This document shows positions 23,741-31,400 of a stretch of DNA of 36,902 nucleotides, piece by piece (within the stretch, counting starts at the first letter, position 1; each line of letters begins with the position of its first letter). The DNA is from Lachnospiraceae bacterium UBA5895. Lineage in GTDB: Bacteria > Bacillota > Clostridia > Lachnospirales > Lachnospiraceae. The position numbers and the translations under genes were made by a program. The notes under the pieces were generated by a model. The model ran no database searches. It was not told the DNA's origin and saw nothing but the letters and a program-made list of their open reading frames with translations. The DNA lies in contig DJEP01000123.1 of assembly GCA_002431915.1 (NCBI GenBank), forward strand, positions 1 to 36,902, in the 5' to 3' direction.

Positions 23741-26700
23741 ATGATACATTTTTTTGCTATCCTGTCACTGCTGTTATGCGGTGTCTGCTATGCCGGCTTC
23801 CAAAAGGGAAGCGAGCGTAGATTCCAAAACCTTCAGATTACCCGGATCGTCTGGATCGTTTTCGGGGCTGCCCTGCTGCTCCGTCTGATCCTTGCTTATA
23901 CGACCCACGGTTTCGGCAACGATATTGCCTGTTTTGCCGCTTGGGCAGACCGGATCTTCACCGTCGGTCCCGGGGCATTCTATTCCGCGGAGACATTCAC
24001 CGATTATCCGCCCGGATTCATGTATGTCCTGTACATCATCGGCGCACTGCGTTCCCTGCTTGGGATCCCTTACTATTCCAATCTGCATATTTTACTGTTA
24101 AAACTTCCGGCAATCCTGTGCGATATGGCATGCGGATTCCTGATTTTCCGGGAAGGTACAAAACGACTGCATTTCTCCGGGATGCAGTCTATGTGTGTGG
24201 CTTGCGCCTATCTGTTCCAGCCGGTGATCATTCTCAATTCTTCCTGCTGGGGACAGGTAGATTCCGTACATACCCTGGTCGTGATCCTGATGTGTCTGTT
24301 CCTGATGGACGGGAAAATGCTTCCGACGTATGCCATCTATGGTCTTGGCGTATTGCTGAAACCGCAGACCCTGATCTTCACTCCGGTCCTCCTGGTCGGC
24401 ATTTTGGATCATGTATTTCTGCGGGAGTTTTCCTGGCGGAAATTCTTCTATAATTTATGTGGCGGACTGGCTGTGATCTGCGGCATGCTCCTGTTGTGCG
24501 TTCCTTTCGGTCTGGATGCCGCCATCGCGCAGTATACCTCCACGCTGGGTTCCTATGAATATGCGGCGGTAAACGCTTATAATTTCTGGGGACTGTTGGG
24601 GCTGAACTGGGTGGATCAGAACACAATATTCCTGTTCCTGCCCTGCAAGACCTGGGGCATGATTGCCATTGTGCTGATCGTGCTTTTTACTTTTCTGATT
24701 GCCATGCGCTGTCGGAAAGAGCCTTCGAGATATTTCTGCCTTAGTGCTTTTATTATCCTGACCATGTTCCTGTTTTCCGTCAGAATGCACGAACGTTATA
24801 TGTATCCGGGACTTGCACTGTTACTGTTCTGCTGCCTGTATAAGCCGACCGCTTCCCTGTGGAAATGCTATGCCGGGTTTGCCGCACTGCATTTCTATAA
24901 CACGGCGAATGTGCTGTACCACTACGATCCGCAGAATTATGACCGCAGGGCTCCCATCATCCTGCTGGTATCCGCAGGTATGCTGTGCTGTTTGTATTTC
25001 TTCTATAAAATCATCTGGAAATATTATGTCCACGGGGAAGCCGTGCCTGCTGCCTCCGCAAAAGGGCAGACCGGGGCAAACCGCAGATCCTACGGTTGCA
25101 CTGCTTCCTCTGCAGCTGCAGGTGATCTCGGCTCCCGGTTCCGGGAACAATTTCTGTCTCCCTTAGAGCCCATACCTTCCGGGGAACGCCTTCGCTTCAC
25201 CAGACTGGATCTGTGTCTGCTGCTGGCGATCTGCGGTCTGTACAGCTTCTTTGCCCTCTACGACCTGGGCGACCGCAAGGCGCCCGAGACGATCTACAAC
25301 ATGACGCAGAATCAGACCATTGAACTGGAATTCCCGGAAAATCAGGCTCCCGTTACCATGGCAAGCTATATTGCGCCCTGGCATCAGCGGCATTTTACGG
25401 CGGAAGTCCGTAACTCCGAGACAGAGAACTGGACCTACCTGGGCGAGATCATTCTAAACAACGTCTTCACCTGGCAGGATGTCTCCCTGGAAGATCTGAC
25501 CGTACAGGCAGGTATAACAAATGTCCGCTATCTTCGCCTGACTCTGACAGATACAGATGCGTCCCTGATTGAGCTGGTCTTCACGGATGCAGACGGCGAA
25601 GCCGTACGCCCCATAAATGCCTCCGCCTACGAGACTTTGTTCGATGAAAATGACCTCCATCCAGAGCGCTATTCCTTCCGCAACAGCATGTATTTTGACG
25701 AAATCTATCATGCCCGTACGGCTTACGAGTTCCTGCATGGTCTGTCTACTTATGAAAATACGCATCCTCCACTGGGTAAGATTCTGATTTCTGTAGGCAT
25801 CGCTATTTTCGGGATGAATCCCTTCGGCTGGCGTATCATGGGGACTTTATTCGGCATTGCCATGCTGCCGTTTTTATATCTTCTTGGAAAACGAATGACC
25901 GGCAACACCCCCGCAGCGGCACTTGCCTGCTTCCTGTTTGCTTTTGATTTTATGCATTTTACGCAGACGAGAATTGCGACCATTGATGTGTATATCACCT
26001 TCTTCGTGATCGCCATGTATTACTTTATGTATCACTACTGCACCATGAGCTTTTACGACACGCCGCTGTACAAGACCTTTATTCCGCTGGGGCTGTGCGG
26101 TGTCTGCATGGGACTTGGCATTGCCAGCAAATGGACCGGCATCTATGCCGGATGCGGTCTGGCAATACTGTTTTTCGCACACCTGCTGCGTCGCTACCGG
26201 GAATACCTTTATGCCAAAGCACATCCCGGCAAAAGTACAAACGGTATCGATCATAAATACATAGTGAAGAATTTCCCCGACTATACAATCAAGACCATTG
26301 ATTTCTGTCTGACCTTTTTCGTATTTATTCCGGTGATGATCTATCTGCTGTCCTACCTGCCTTTTGTGGACAATTCCCATCCGGGATTGTTTGACCGGAT
26401 GCTGGCGAACCAGACTTCCATGTTCAATTACCACAGTGGGCTGGAGGCTACCCATCCCTATTCCTCGTCCTGGTATGAGTGGTCCACCATGGTCCGTCCG
26501 ATCTGGTACTATTCCGGCTATCTGACCGATGCGGTCAAAGAGGGAATCAGCGCTTTCGGCAATCCTGTCGTATGGTGGATCGGCATTCCGGCATTTATTT
26601 ACATCCTGTACCTGCTAATTCGCAATAATGCGTTTTTCTGTTCTCTGACAGGGCGCACCAAAACTGCGAACTCAACTGCCACCGGGCTACTGTCCCGAAG

Positions 26701-27019
26701 CGAATATGCCGCTGCTGCTTTCCTGGTGGTGGGCTACCTGGCGCAGTACCTTCCCTGGTTCTTCGTCACCAGAATCACCTTCATCTACCACTACTTCCCC
26801 AGCGTGCCTTTCGTGGTGCTGATGATCGCATGCAGCCTGATGCAGCTGAAGAAGCGTATGTCTGACCGCACCTTTATCATCGTCTGCTGCGCCTATGCCG
26901 CTGTGGCGTTTGCCCTGTTCCTGCTGTTCTATCCGGTACTGTCCGGACAGCCGGTGGAGGTGGATTTTGTATTGAAATACTTACGATGGAGACCGACCTG
27001 GGTATTGATCTCGGGGTAA
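23741..27019 (+). CDS. Double GT-C glycosyltransferase, PMT family C-terminal half
   Basis: An integral membrane protein of 1092 residues that appears to join two lipid-carrier-dependent glycosyltransferases. The N-terminal half (about 1-425) is polytopic, with an early Asp loop and DYPPG near residue 88, as in Gpi18-like mannosyltransferases. A soluble linker (about 430-485) is followed by one membrane helix and an extracytoplasmic beta-rich insert (about 505-640) resembling a discoidin-type sugar-binding fold. The C-terminal half (about 645-1092) is a PMT domain with FDEIYHAR (about 652) and HPPLGK (about 674), then ASKWTGIYAG. PMT enzymes move mannose from polyprenyl-phosphate-mannose to Ser/Thr of exported proteins. 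A PIG-V-like gene follows and sortase substrates lie divergently. The sugar and acceptor are not known. Confidence 0.87.
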   Translation: MIHFFAILSLLLCGVCYAGFQKGSERRFQNLQITRIVWIVFGAALLLRLILAYTTHGFGNDIACFAAWADRIFTVGPGAFYSAETFTDYPPGFMYVLYIIGALRSLLGIPYYSNLHILLLKLPAILCDMACGFLIFREGTKRLHFSGMQSMCVACAYLFQPVIILNSSCWGQVDSVHTLVVILMCLFLMDGKMLPTYAIYGLGVLLKPQTLIFTPVLLVGILDHVFLREFSWRKFFYNLCGGLAVICGMLLLCVPFGLDAAIAQYTSTLGSYEYAAVNAYNFWGLLGLNWVDQNTIFLFLPCKTWGMIAIVLIVLFTFLIAMRCRKEPSRYFCLSAFIILTMFLFSVRMHERYMYPGLALLLFCCLYKPTASLWKCYAGFAALHFYNTANVLYHYDPQNYDRRAPIILLVSAGMLCCLYFFYKIIWKYYVHGEAVPAASAKGQTGANRRSYGCTASSAAAGDLGSRFREQFLSPLEPIPSGERLRFTRLDLCLLLAICGLYSFFALYDLGDRKAPETIYNMTQNQTIELEFPENQAPVTMASYIAPWHQRHFTAEVRNSETENWTYLGEIILNNVFTWQDVSLEDLTVQAGITNVRYLRLTLTDTDASLIELVFTDADGEAVRPINASAYETLFDENDLHPERYSFRNSMYFDEIYHARTAYEFLHGLSTYENTHPPLGKILISVGIAIFGMNPFGWRIMGTLFGIAMLPFLYLLGKRMTGNTPAAALACFLFAFDFMHFTQTRIATIDVYITFFVIAMYYFMYHYCTMSFYDTPLYKTFIPLGLCGVCMGLGIASKWTGIYAGCGLAILFFAHLLRRYREYLYAKAHPGKSTNGIDHKYIVKNFPDYTIKTIDFCLTFFVFIPVMIYLLSYLPFVDNSHPGLFDRMLANQTSMFNYHSGLEATHPYSSSWYEWSTMVRPIWYYSGYLTDAVKEGISAFGNPVVWWIGIPAFIYILYLLIRNNAFFCSLTGRTKTANSTATGLLSRSEYAAAAFLVVGYLAQYLPWFFVTRITFIYHYFPSVPFVVLMIACSLMQLKKRMSDRTFIIVCCAYAAVAFALFLLFYPVLSGQPVEVDFVLKYLRWRPTWVLISG

Positions 27020-27039
27020 AAGAAAGGTATGCGACTACT

Positions 27040-28341
27040 ATGACCGTTTTTATGAATATCCTTTTCATCCTGATCACCGGAATATGGTTTGTTCGATTTT
27101 TTATAGAAATGGGTATGTCCAAAGAGCATCGGATCTGCCGCTTTTTTCAGGGTTCGGCGGAGTATAAGGGAGAATCTCTGACGAAAAAAGATATCCGGCA
27201 GGTTCTGCTCTTTGCTCTTGCGATCCGGTTACTGGTCTATTTCGCAGGCATTTTTATCTACATGGTGCATTCGCATGTAACGGTATTTTCCTGGAATGAT
27301 TTTCTTAATCTGTGGAACCGATCAGATGCCCAGCATTATCTTGATCTTGCGGAAAAAGGCTATGCCGCCTGCACAGAAGTAACGGAATGGTCCGGCAGGG
27401 AAGAGCATCTCTTTCTTGTCTTTTTTCCGTTGTATCCCTGGTTCATCCGCCTGGTGCATTTGTTTGTAAACAGTTACGTGGTGGCTGCGTTTGTTGTTTC
27501 TATTCTTTCTTTTTGTATTGGCTGTGCATTTTTCTATGGCGCCGTGAAGGAAGAATATGGGGCTTCCATTGCTGAAAAATCACTTATTTTGTTAATGTTA
27601 TATCCGTTTTCCTTTTTCTTCGGAGGAATCATGACCGAAAGCCTGTTTTTCTGTCTGATGTCTGCGGGCTTTTTCTATATTCACAGGCACAAATGGCTGG
27701 GCGTGGGGCTGATTGGGATCTTAGCGTCACTGTGTCGTATTCAGGGAGTCATCCTGCTAGGCGTTGGTATGGTTGAATTTTTCGTATATTATCAACCACT
27801 TCGGATGCTTCGTGAGAAGCAGTTTAAAAGTTTCCTTAAGCACTTTTTTACGGAGGCGGTCTGGCTGTTTCTGATCCCTATTGGGAACCTTATATACCTG
27901 GGGCTTAATTATCAGATCACCGGCAATGCCTTTCAGTTCACTGTCTATCAGAAAAATCACTGGTATCATACCACTACCTGGTTCACGAACTGTGTAGCGG
28001 AGATTGTGCGTTATTTTTCCGGTCAGGGCTCCGATACCATGCTTCTCATATGGTATCCCGAGCTGGTTCTGTTCCTTGTGGCTGCCGTATTGCTTCTCTA
28101 TTCTCTCAGAACCCAGCCGTTGAAATACAGTGCCTACCTCCTGGTCTACACCCTGATCAATTACTCCGTCACCTTCCTGATCAGCGGTGGACGGTATATG
28201 CTGAATGCACTTCCTCTCTTTTTCTTTACTGCCGCATTGCTGGATAAGCATAAAATGTTGTATAAATTGTTATGCTTTGCCTTAGCCTTATTATATGGCA
28301 TTTACTTTACCGCGTTTATCACGGGTGGGGCGATTTACTAA
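27040..28341 (+). CDS. PIG-V-like mannosyltransferase family membrane protein
   Basis: A polytopic GT-C type protein of about 433 residues. WNRSDAQHYLDLAEKGY near the N-terminus is the first-loop Asp motif of the GPI mannosyltransferase II (PIG-V) family, followed by a series of hydrophobic helices and FPLYPWFIRLVH. It probably transfers a sugar from a polyprenyl-phosphate donor outside the membrane. The start is uncertain: an ATG at 26986 would overlap the preceding gene by 34 bases; the ATG at 27040 has AGAAAGG (27021-27027) before it, and a third lies at 27052. It follows the double GT-C gene at once, so the two form an operon. It converges on the 28350 gene with eight bases between the stops. 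Confidence 0.8.
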   Translation: MTVFMNILFILITGIWFVRFFIEMGMSKEHRICRFFQGSAEYKGESLTKKDIRQVLLFALAIRLLVYFAGIFIYMVHSHVTVFSWNDFLNLWNRSDAQHYLDLAEKGYAACTEVTEWSGREEHLFLVFFPLYPWFIRLVHLFVNSYVVAAFVVSILSFCIGCAFFYGAVKEEYGASIAEKSLILLMLYPFSFFFGGIMTESLFFCLMSAGFFYIHRHKWLGVGLIGILASLCRIQGVILLGVGMVEFFVYYQPLRMLREKQFKSFLKHFFTEAVWLFLIPIGNLIYLGLNYQITGNAFQFTVYQKNHWYHTTTWFTNCVAEIVRYFSGQGSDTMLLIWYPELVLFLVAAVLLLYSLRTQPLKYSAYLLVYTLINYSVTFLISGGRYMLNALPLFFFTAALLDKHKMLYKLLCFALALLYGIYFTAFITGGAIY

Positions 28342-28349
28342 TCTACAGC

Positions 28350-29126
28350 TTACAGAAAATATTGTTGTATCATATTTTCTACGATGTTAGATTTCAGAGG
28401 AGACTCTTCCGATTCGTAGGTCGCCAGAAGTGTATCTGACAACATAATTCCATTTATGTTATAGAGCTGCATTTTCTGAAATGCTGCCTGTGCGTAATTT
28501 TCATTATCCATCATGCCAAAGTGCTCCCAGTAATAGGTTCGTCCTGTTACCGGGTGCCTTATGGTGAAATCCGGGTAAATGACTTTTCTTCCCAGGTGCA
28601 GTGCTTCTTCATAATGGAAGGGGATTTTGTTCACATGAAGCATAGTTGCAATGATTGCTTCTGACTTGGAGCGCACTTTCTGCCCATCAAAAATGGGGTG
28701 GATCAGTTGCTCCGGATACTTGGGGCATCTCTCATAGTCCTGCTTTTCCCATTCTGTAATTCCAGCATTTGATGAAGTAAATGCTTTTTGCAGAAGTTCT
28801 GAATATACTGTTGTCTCAAGCAGCTGCTCTTCTCTCGTTTTGTCTTTGCTACACAGGTTCAGGTAACCTTGTATTGCATATTTCTCCTGCAAAATATCCT
28901 GTAACATGGCTTCGTAATATTTCTTCTCCGCCATGGTTACTGCCATGTTTTTCTCTTTGCTGGGAATATAAATTTTCTGTCCATTGCAAGATATATACCA
29001 CTTCTTGTGTTTACCGTTTTGAGAATAGATCAGTTTGCCTGCCGGATAGGTCTGCAGGCGTTCCAAAATAGTTCTTTCCCGTTTGTCCAGCACTTCTTTT
29101 TCTCTGAGCATCTGGTGATATAGCAT
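28350..29126 (-). CDS. PD-(D/E)XK nuclease-like protein, function unknown
   Basis: A soluble protein of 258 residues. The chosen start is the ATG at 29126 with AAAGGCG upstream; the frame is open to an ATG at 29303, but that lies upstream of the likely promoter at 29253-29281. The C-terminal half has the order expected of a PD-(D/E)XK nuclease: RSKSEAII (E156), then KIPFHYEE, YPDFTI (D186) and YYWEHFG (E201). The N-terminal part is a charged helical region plus a short strand-rich piece (KKWYISCNGQKIYIPS). Such proteins may act on DNA, but no restriction or defence partner is adjacent. Assignment to the fold is from motif pattern only. Confidence 0.75.
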   Translation of the reverse strand: MLYHQMLREKEVLDKRERTILERLQTYPAGKLIYSQNGKHKKWYISCNGQKIYIPSKEKNMAVTMAEKKYYEAMLQDILQEKYAIQGYLNLCSKDKTREEQLLETTVYSELLQKAFTSSNAGITEWEKQDYERCPKYPEQLIHPIFDGQKVRSKSEAIIATMLHVNKIPFHYEEALHLGRKVIYPDFTIRHPVTGRTYYWEHFGMMDNENYAQAAFQKMQLYNINGIMLSDTLLATYESEESPLKSNIVENMIQQYFL

Positions 29127-29252
29127 GACTTCGCCTTTCTTGTATTTTGTTGTGATTTGTTCAGTTGCTTTTTGTTGAAATTCTGCTGAAACCAGCTGGA
29201 TTTTCACATGAATTGCAAATAGAATTTCATCGTCAGATGAAAATGTAATGCT

Positions 29253-29281
29253 ATTACACCATATTTTCGCGTAAATGTAAA
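29253..29281 (-). promoter_or_regulatory. Promoter of the PD-(D/E)XK-like gene
   Basis: TTTACA (29276-29281), 17 bases, TGTAAT (29253-29258) on the minus strand, both one base from consensus. Transcription would start near 29246, giving a leader of about 120 bases. This supports the start codon at 29126. Confidence 0.55.
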
Positions 29282-29297
29282 CATTTATTTTCTTCGT

Positions 29298-29332
29298 GGG
29301 CACGGCATAGACTCCAAGCGGCGACTGTGCCC
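29298..29332. repeat. 35-bp hairpin repeat, copy A
   Basis: Begins GGGCAC and ends GTGCCC, so the ends can pair. It shares the core GCATAGACTCCA with copy B 52 bases further on and differs from it at four positions. It lies in the 348-base gap between the ABC exporter and the PD-(D/E)XK-like gene, just upstream of that gene's promoter. Role unknown. Confidence 0.75.
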
Positions 29333-29349
29333 TTCTTGCTCTCTTTTAT

Positions 29350-29384
29350 GGGCACCGCATAGACTCCAGGCGGCAGCTGTGCCC
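29350..29384. repeat. 35-bp hairpin repeat, copy B
   Basis: Second copy of the GGGCAC...GTGCCC element, in the same direction as copy A and separated from it by 17 bases. It may be a short interspersed palindrome or a regulatory site. The terminator at 29413-29451 uses the same GGGCAC/GTGCCC bases in its stem. Confidence 0.75.
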
Positions 29385-29412
29385 ACAGGCGACCATACAA
29401 GTTCAAATTTAT

Positions 29413-29451
29413 AAAAAACAGTGCCCGAATCACATTACTGATCCGGGCACT
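29413..29451 (-). terminator. Intrinsic terminator of the ABC exporter operon
   Basis: AGTGCCCG (29420-29427) pairs perfectly with CGGGCACT (29444-29451), followed on the minus strand by a run of T residues (29413-29418). It stands 24 bases after the stop at 29475. Confidence 0.85.
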
Positions 29452-29474
29452 ACTCTCTAACCTTGTTTATTCTC

Positions 29475-31400
29475 TTAGCTTTCTGCAATGGCATTACCGG
29501 TATACAACTGGTAATATCTGCCCTTCTGGGCGATGAGTTCATCATGGCTGCCTCGCTCAATGATGCGACCCTGCTCCAGGACCATGATGCAGTCACTGTT
29601 TTTGACGGTGGAGAGTCTGTGGGCGATGACAAAAGTAGTTCTGCCCTTCATCAGCTTATCCATGCCATCCTGTACGATCTTCTCGGTACGGGTATCAATG
29701 GAGCTGGTAGCTTCATCCAGAATCAGTACCGGAGGATCTGCTACAGCAGCTCTCGCGATGGATAACAGCTGTCTCTGACCCTGGCTTAAGTTCGCGCCGT
29801 CACCGGTGAGGACTGTATTGTAGCCATCCGGCAGCTGGCGGATAAAGGTATCCGCGTTGGCCAGCTTTGCCGCGGCGATCACTTCCTCATCCGTAGCATC
29901 CAGTTTACCGAAACGGATATTGTCCATAACGGTAGCGGTGAACAGATGGGTATCCTGCAATACGATACCTAAGGATTTTCTCAGATCCGCCTTCTTGATC
30001 TTTTTGATATTGATACCGTCGTAACGGATCTTACCGTCCTGAATGTCATAGAAGCGGTTGATGAGGTTCATGATGGTGGTCTTGCCGGCACCGGTGGAAC
30101 CTACGAATGCGATCTTCTGACCGGGTTTTGCATACATCTCAATGTTATGCAGTACGATCTTGTCATCGTTGTAACCGAAGTCTACATCATCAAATACCAC
30201 TTCGCCCTGTAACTCGATATAATCTACCGTGCCGTCTGCCTGGTGTACATGCTTCCATGCCCACATACCGGTTCTCTCGGGACATTCCACGATTTTGCCA
30301 TCTACTTTTTTCGCACGTACCAGAGTTACATAGCCTTCATCGGTCTCCACCGGCTCATCCAGCAGATCAAAGACTCTCTTGGCACCAGCCTGTGCCATAA
30401 CTATACTGTTCAGCTGCTGGCTGACCTGGTTGATCGGCATGTTGAAGCTCTTGTTGAAGGTTAAGAAGCTTGCCAGCTTACCAAGGGTCAGTCCCGCAAA
30501 GCCGCCCAGTGCCATGGCACCGCCGGTGATAGCACATACCACATAGCTTAAGTTACCCAGCTGAGCGTTAATGGGTCCCATCACATTAGCGAACTTATTC
30601 GCATTATAAGCACTGTCACACAATTCATCATTCAGTGCCTTGAACTCTTCCAGACTCTTGTCTTCGTGACAGAATACCTTGACAACCTTCTGTCCTCCCA
30701 TCATCTCTTCAATATAGCCGTTGACTTTACCGATATTCTTCTGCTGTTTTACGAAATATTTTCCACTTAAGCCCGCTACCTTGCTGGTAACCACCATCAT
30801 CAGCACTACCATGATCAGGCTGACAGCTGTCAGAGGTACGCTTAACACCAGCATACTTCCCAGCGTACCTACTACCGTGATGAAACTGGAAAATACCTGT
30901 GGAATACTCTGGCTGATCATCTGACGCAGTGTATCGATATCGTTGGTGTAGATGGACATGATATCGCCGTGGGAGTGGGTATCAAAATACTTGATCGGCA
31001 GCCTCTCCATATGTTCAAACAGATCATCACGAAGACTCTTCAATGTTCCCTGAGTCACCGTAACCATGATTCTGTTATACGCATAGGTGGATCCAACGCC
31101 TACCAGATAGAAGCACGCCACCCTGATGATCTCATGCAGCAGACTGGTAAAATCAGGAGATTCCTGTCCGATCATCGGCATAATATAATCATCAATCAGG
31201 GTCTGCATGAACAAAGTACCCTGAATATTCGCAACGACACTCAGTACAATGAACACCAATACCATGATAAAATGAAATCCATACTTTTGAAACACATAAG
31301 ACATCAGTCTTTTAAATACTTTTCCCGGATTCTCAATACGTGTACCGCCCTGCATTCTTCTGCCGGGTCCACGCATTCCGCCACCCATAGGTCCTGGCAT
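29475..31400 (-). CDS. ABC exporter subunit, membrane domain fused to catalytic ATPase
   Basis: A 641-residue half-transporter of the multidrug-exporter type. A Gly/Arg/Met-rich N-terminal tail (MPGPMGGGMRGPGRRMQGG) precedes six membrane helices (about 45-330) and a nucleotide-binding domain. This has Walker A GSTGAGKTT (about 431), signature LSQGQRQLL, Walker B LILDEATSS with the catalytic Glu (about 558) and an H-loop IAHRLST. An insertion of about 40 residues precedes the ATPase domain (RAKKVDGKIVECPERTGMWA). It starts inside the stop of the partner gene (TAATG), so translation is coupled. With the 31400-33154 product it forms a heterodimer in which this subunit supplies the intact Walker B. 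Substrate unknown. Confidence 0.94.
   Translation of the reverse strand: MPGPMGGGMRGPGRRMQGGTRIENPGKVFKRLMSYVFQKYGFHFIMVLVFIVLSVVANIQGTLFMQTLIDDYIMPMIGQESPDFTSLLHEIIRVACFYLVGVGSTYAYNRIMVTVTQGTLKSLRDDLFEHMERLPIKYFDTHSHGDIMSIYTNDIDTLRQMISQSIPQVFSSFITVVGTLGSMLVLSVPLTAVSLIMVVLMMVVTSKVAGLSGKYFVKQQKNIGKVNGYIEEMMGGQKVVKVFCHEDKSLEEFKALNDELCDSAYNANKFANVMGPINAQLGNLSYVVCAITGGAMALGGFAGLTLGKLASFLTFNKSFNMPINQVSQQLNSIVMAQAGAKRVFDLLDEPVETDEGYVTLVRAKKVDGKIVECPERTGMWAWKHVHQADGTVDYIELQGEVVFDDVDFGYNDDKIVLHNIEMYAKPGQKIAFVGSTGAGKTTIMNLINRFYDIQDGKIRYDGINIKKIKKADLRKSLGIVLQDTHLFTATVMDNIRFGKLDATDEEVIAAAKLANADTFIRQLPDGYNTVLTGDGANLSQGQRQLLSIARAAVADPPVLILDEATSSIDTRTEKIVQDGMDKLMKGRTTFVIAHRLSTVKNSDCIMVLEQGRIIERGSHDELIAQKGRYYQLYTGNAIAES

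Noticed and set aside
26986..27039. ATG at 26986 as start of the PIG-V-like protein
   Set aside because: It overlaps the end of the preceding gene and adds a hydrophilic stretch before the first membrane helix. The ATG at 27040 with AGAAAGG upstream is more likely, though not certain.
29127..29303. N-terminal extension of the PD-(D/E)XK-like protein from the ATG at 29303
   Set aside because: It would start upstream of the only good promoter and inside the first 35-bp repeat. The ATG at 29126 has a ribosome binding site.
29298..29384. Two 35-bp repeats with a 17-bp spacer as a mini CRISPR
   Set aside because: There are only two units, the spacer is too short, the repeats are self-pairing at the ends, and no cas gene is in the window.
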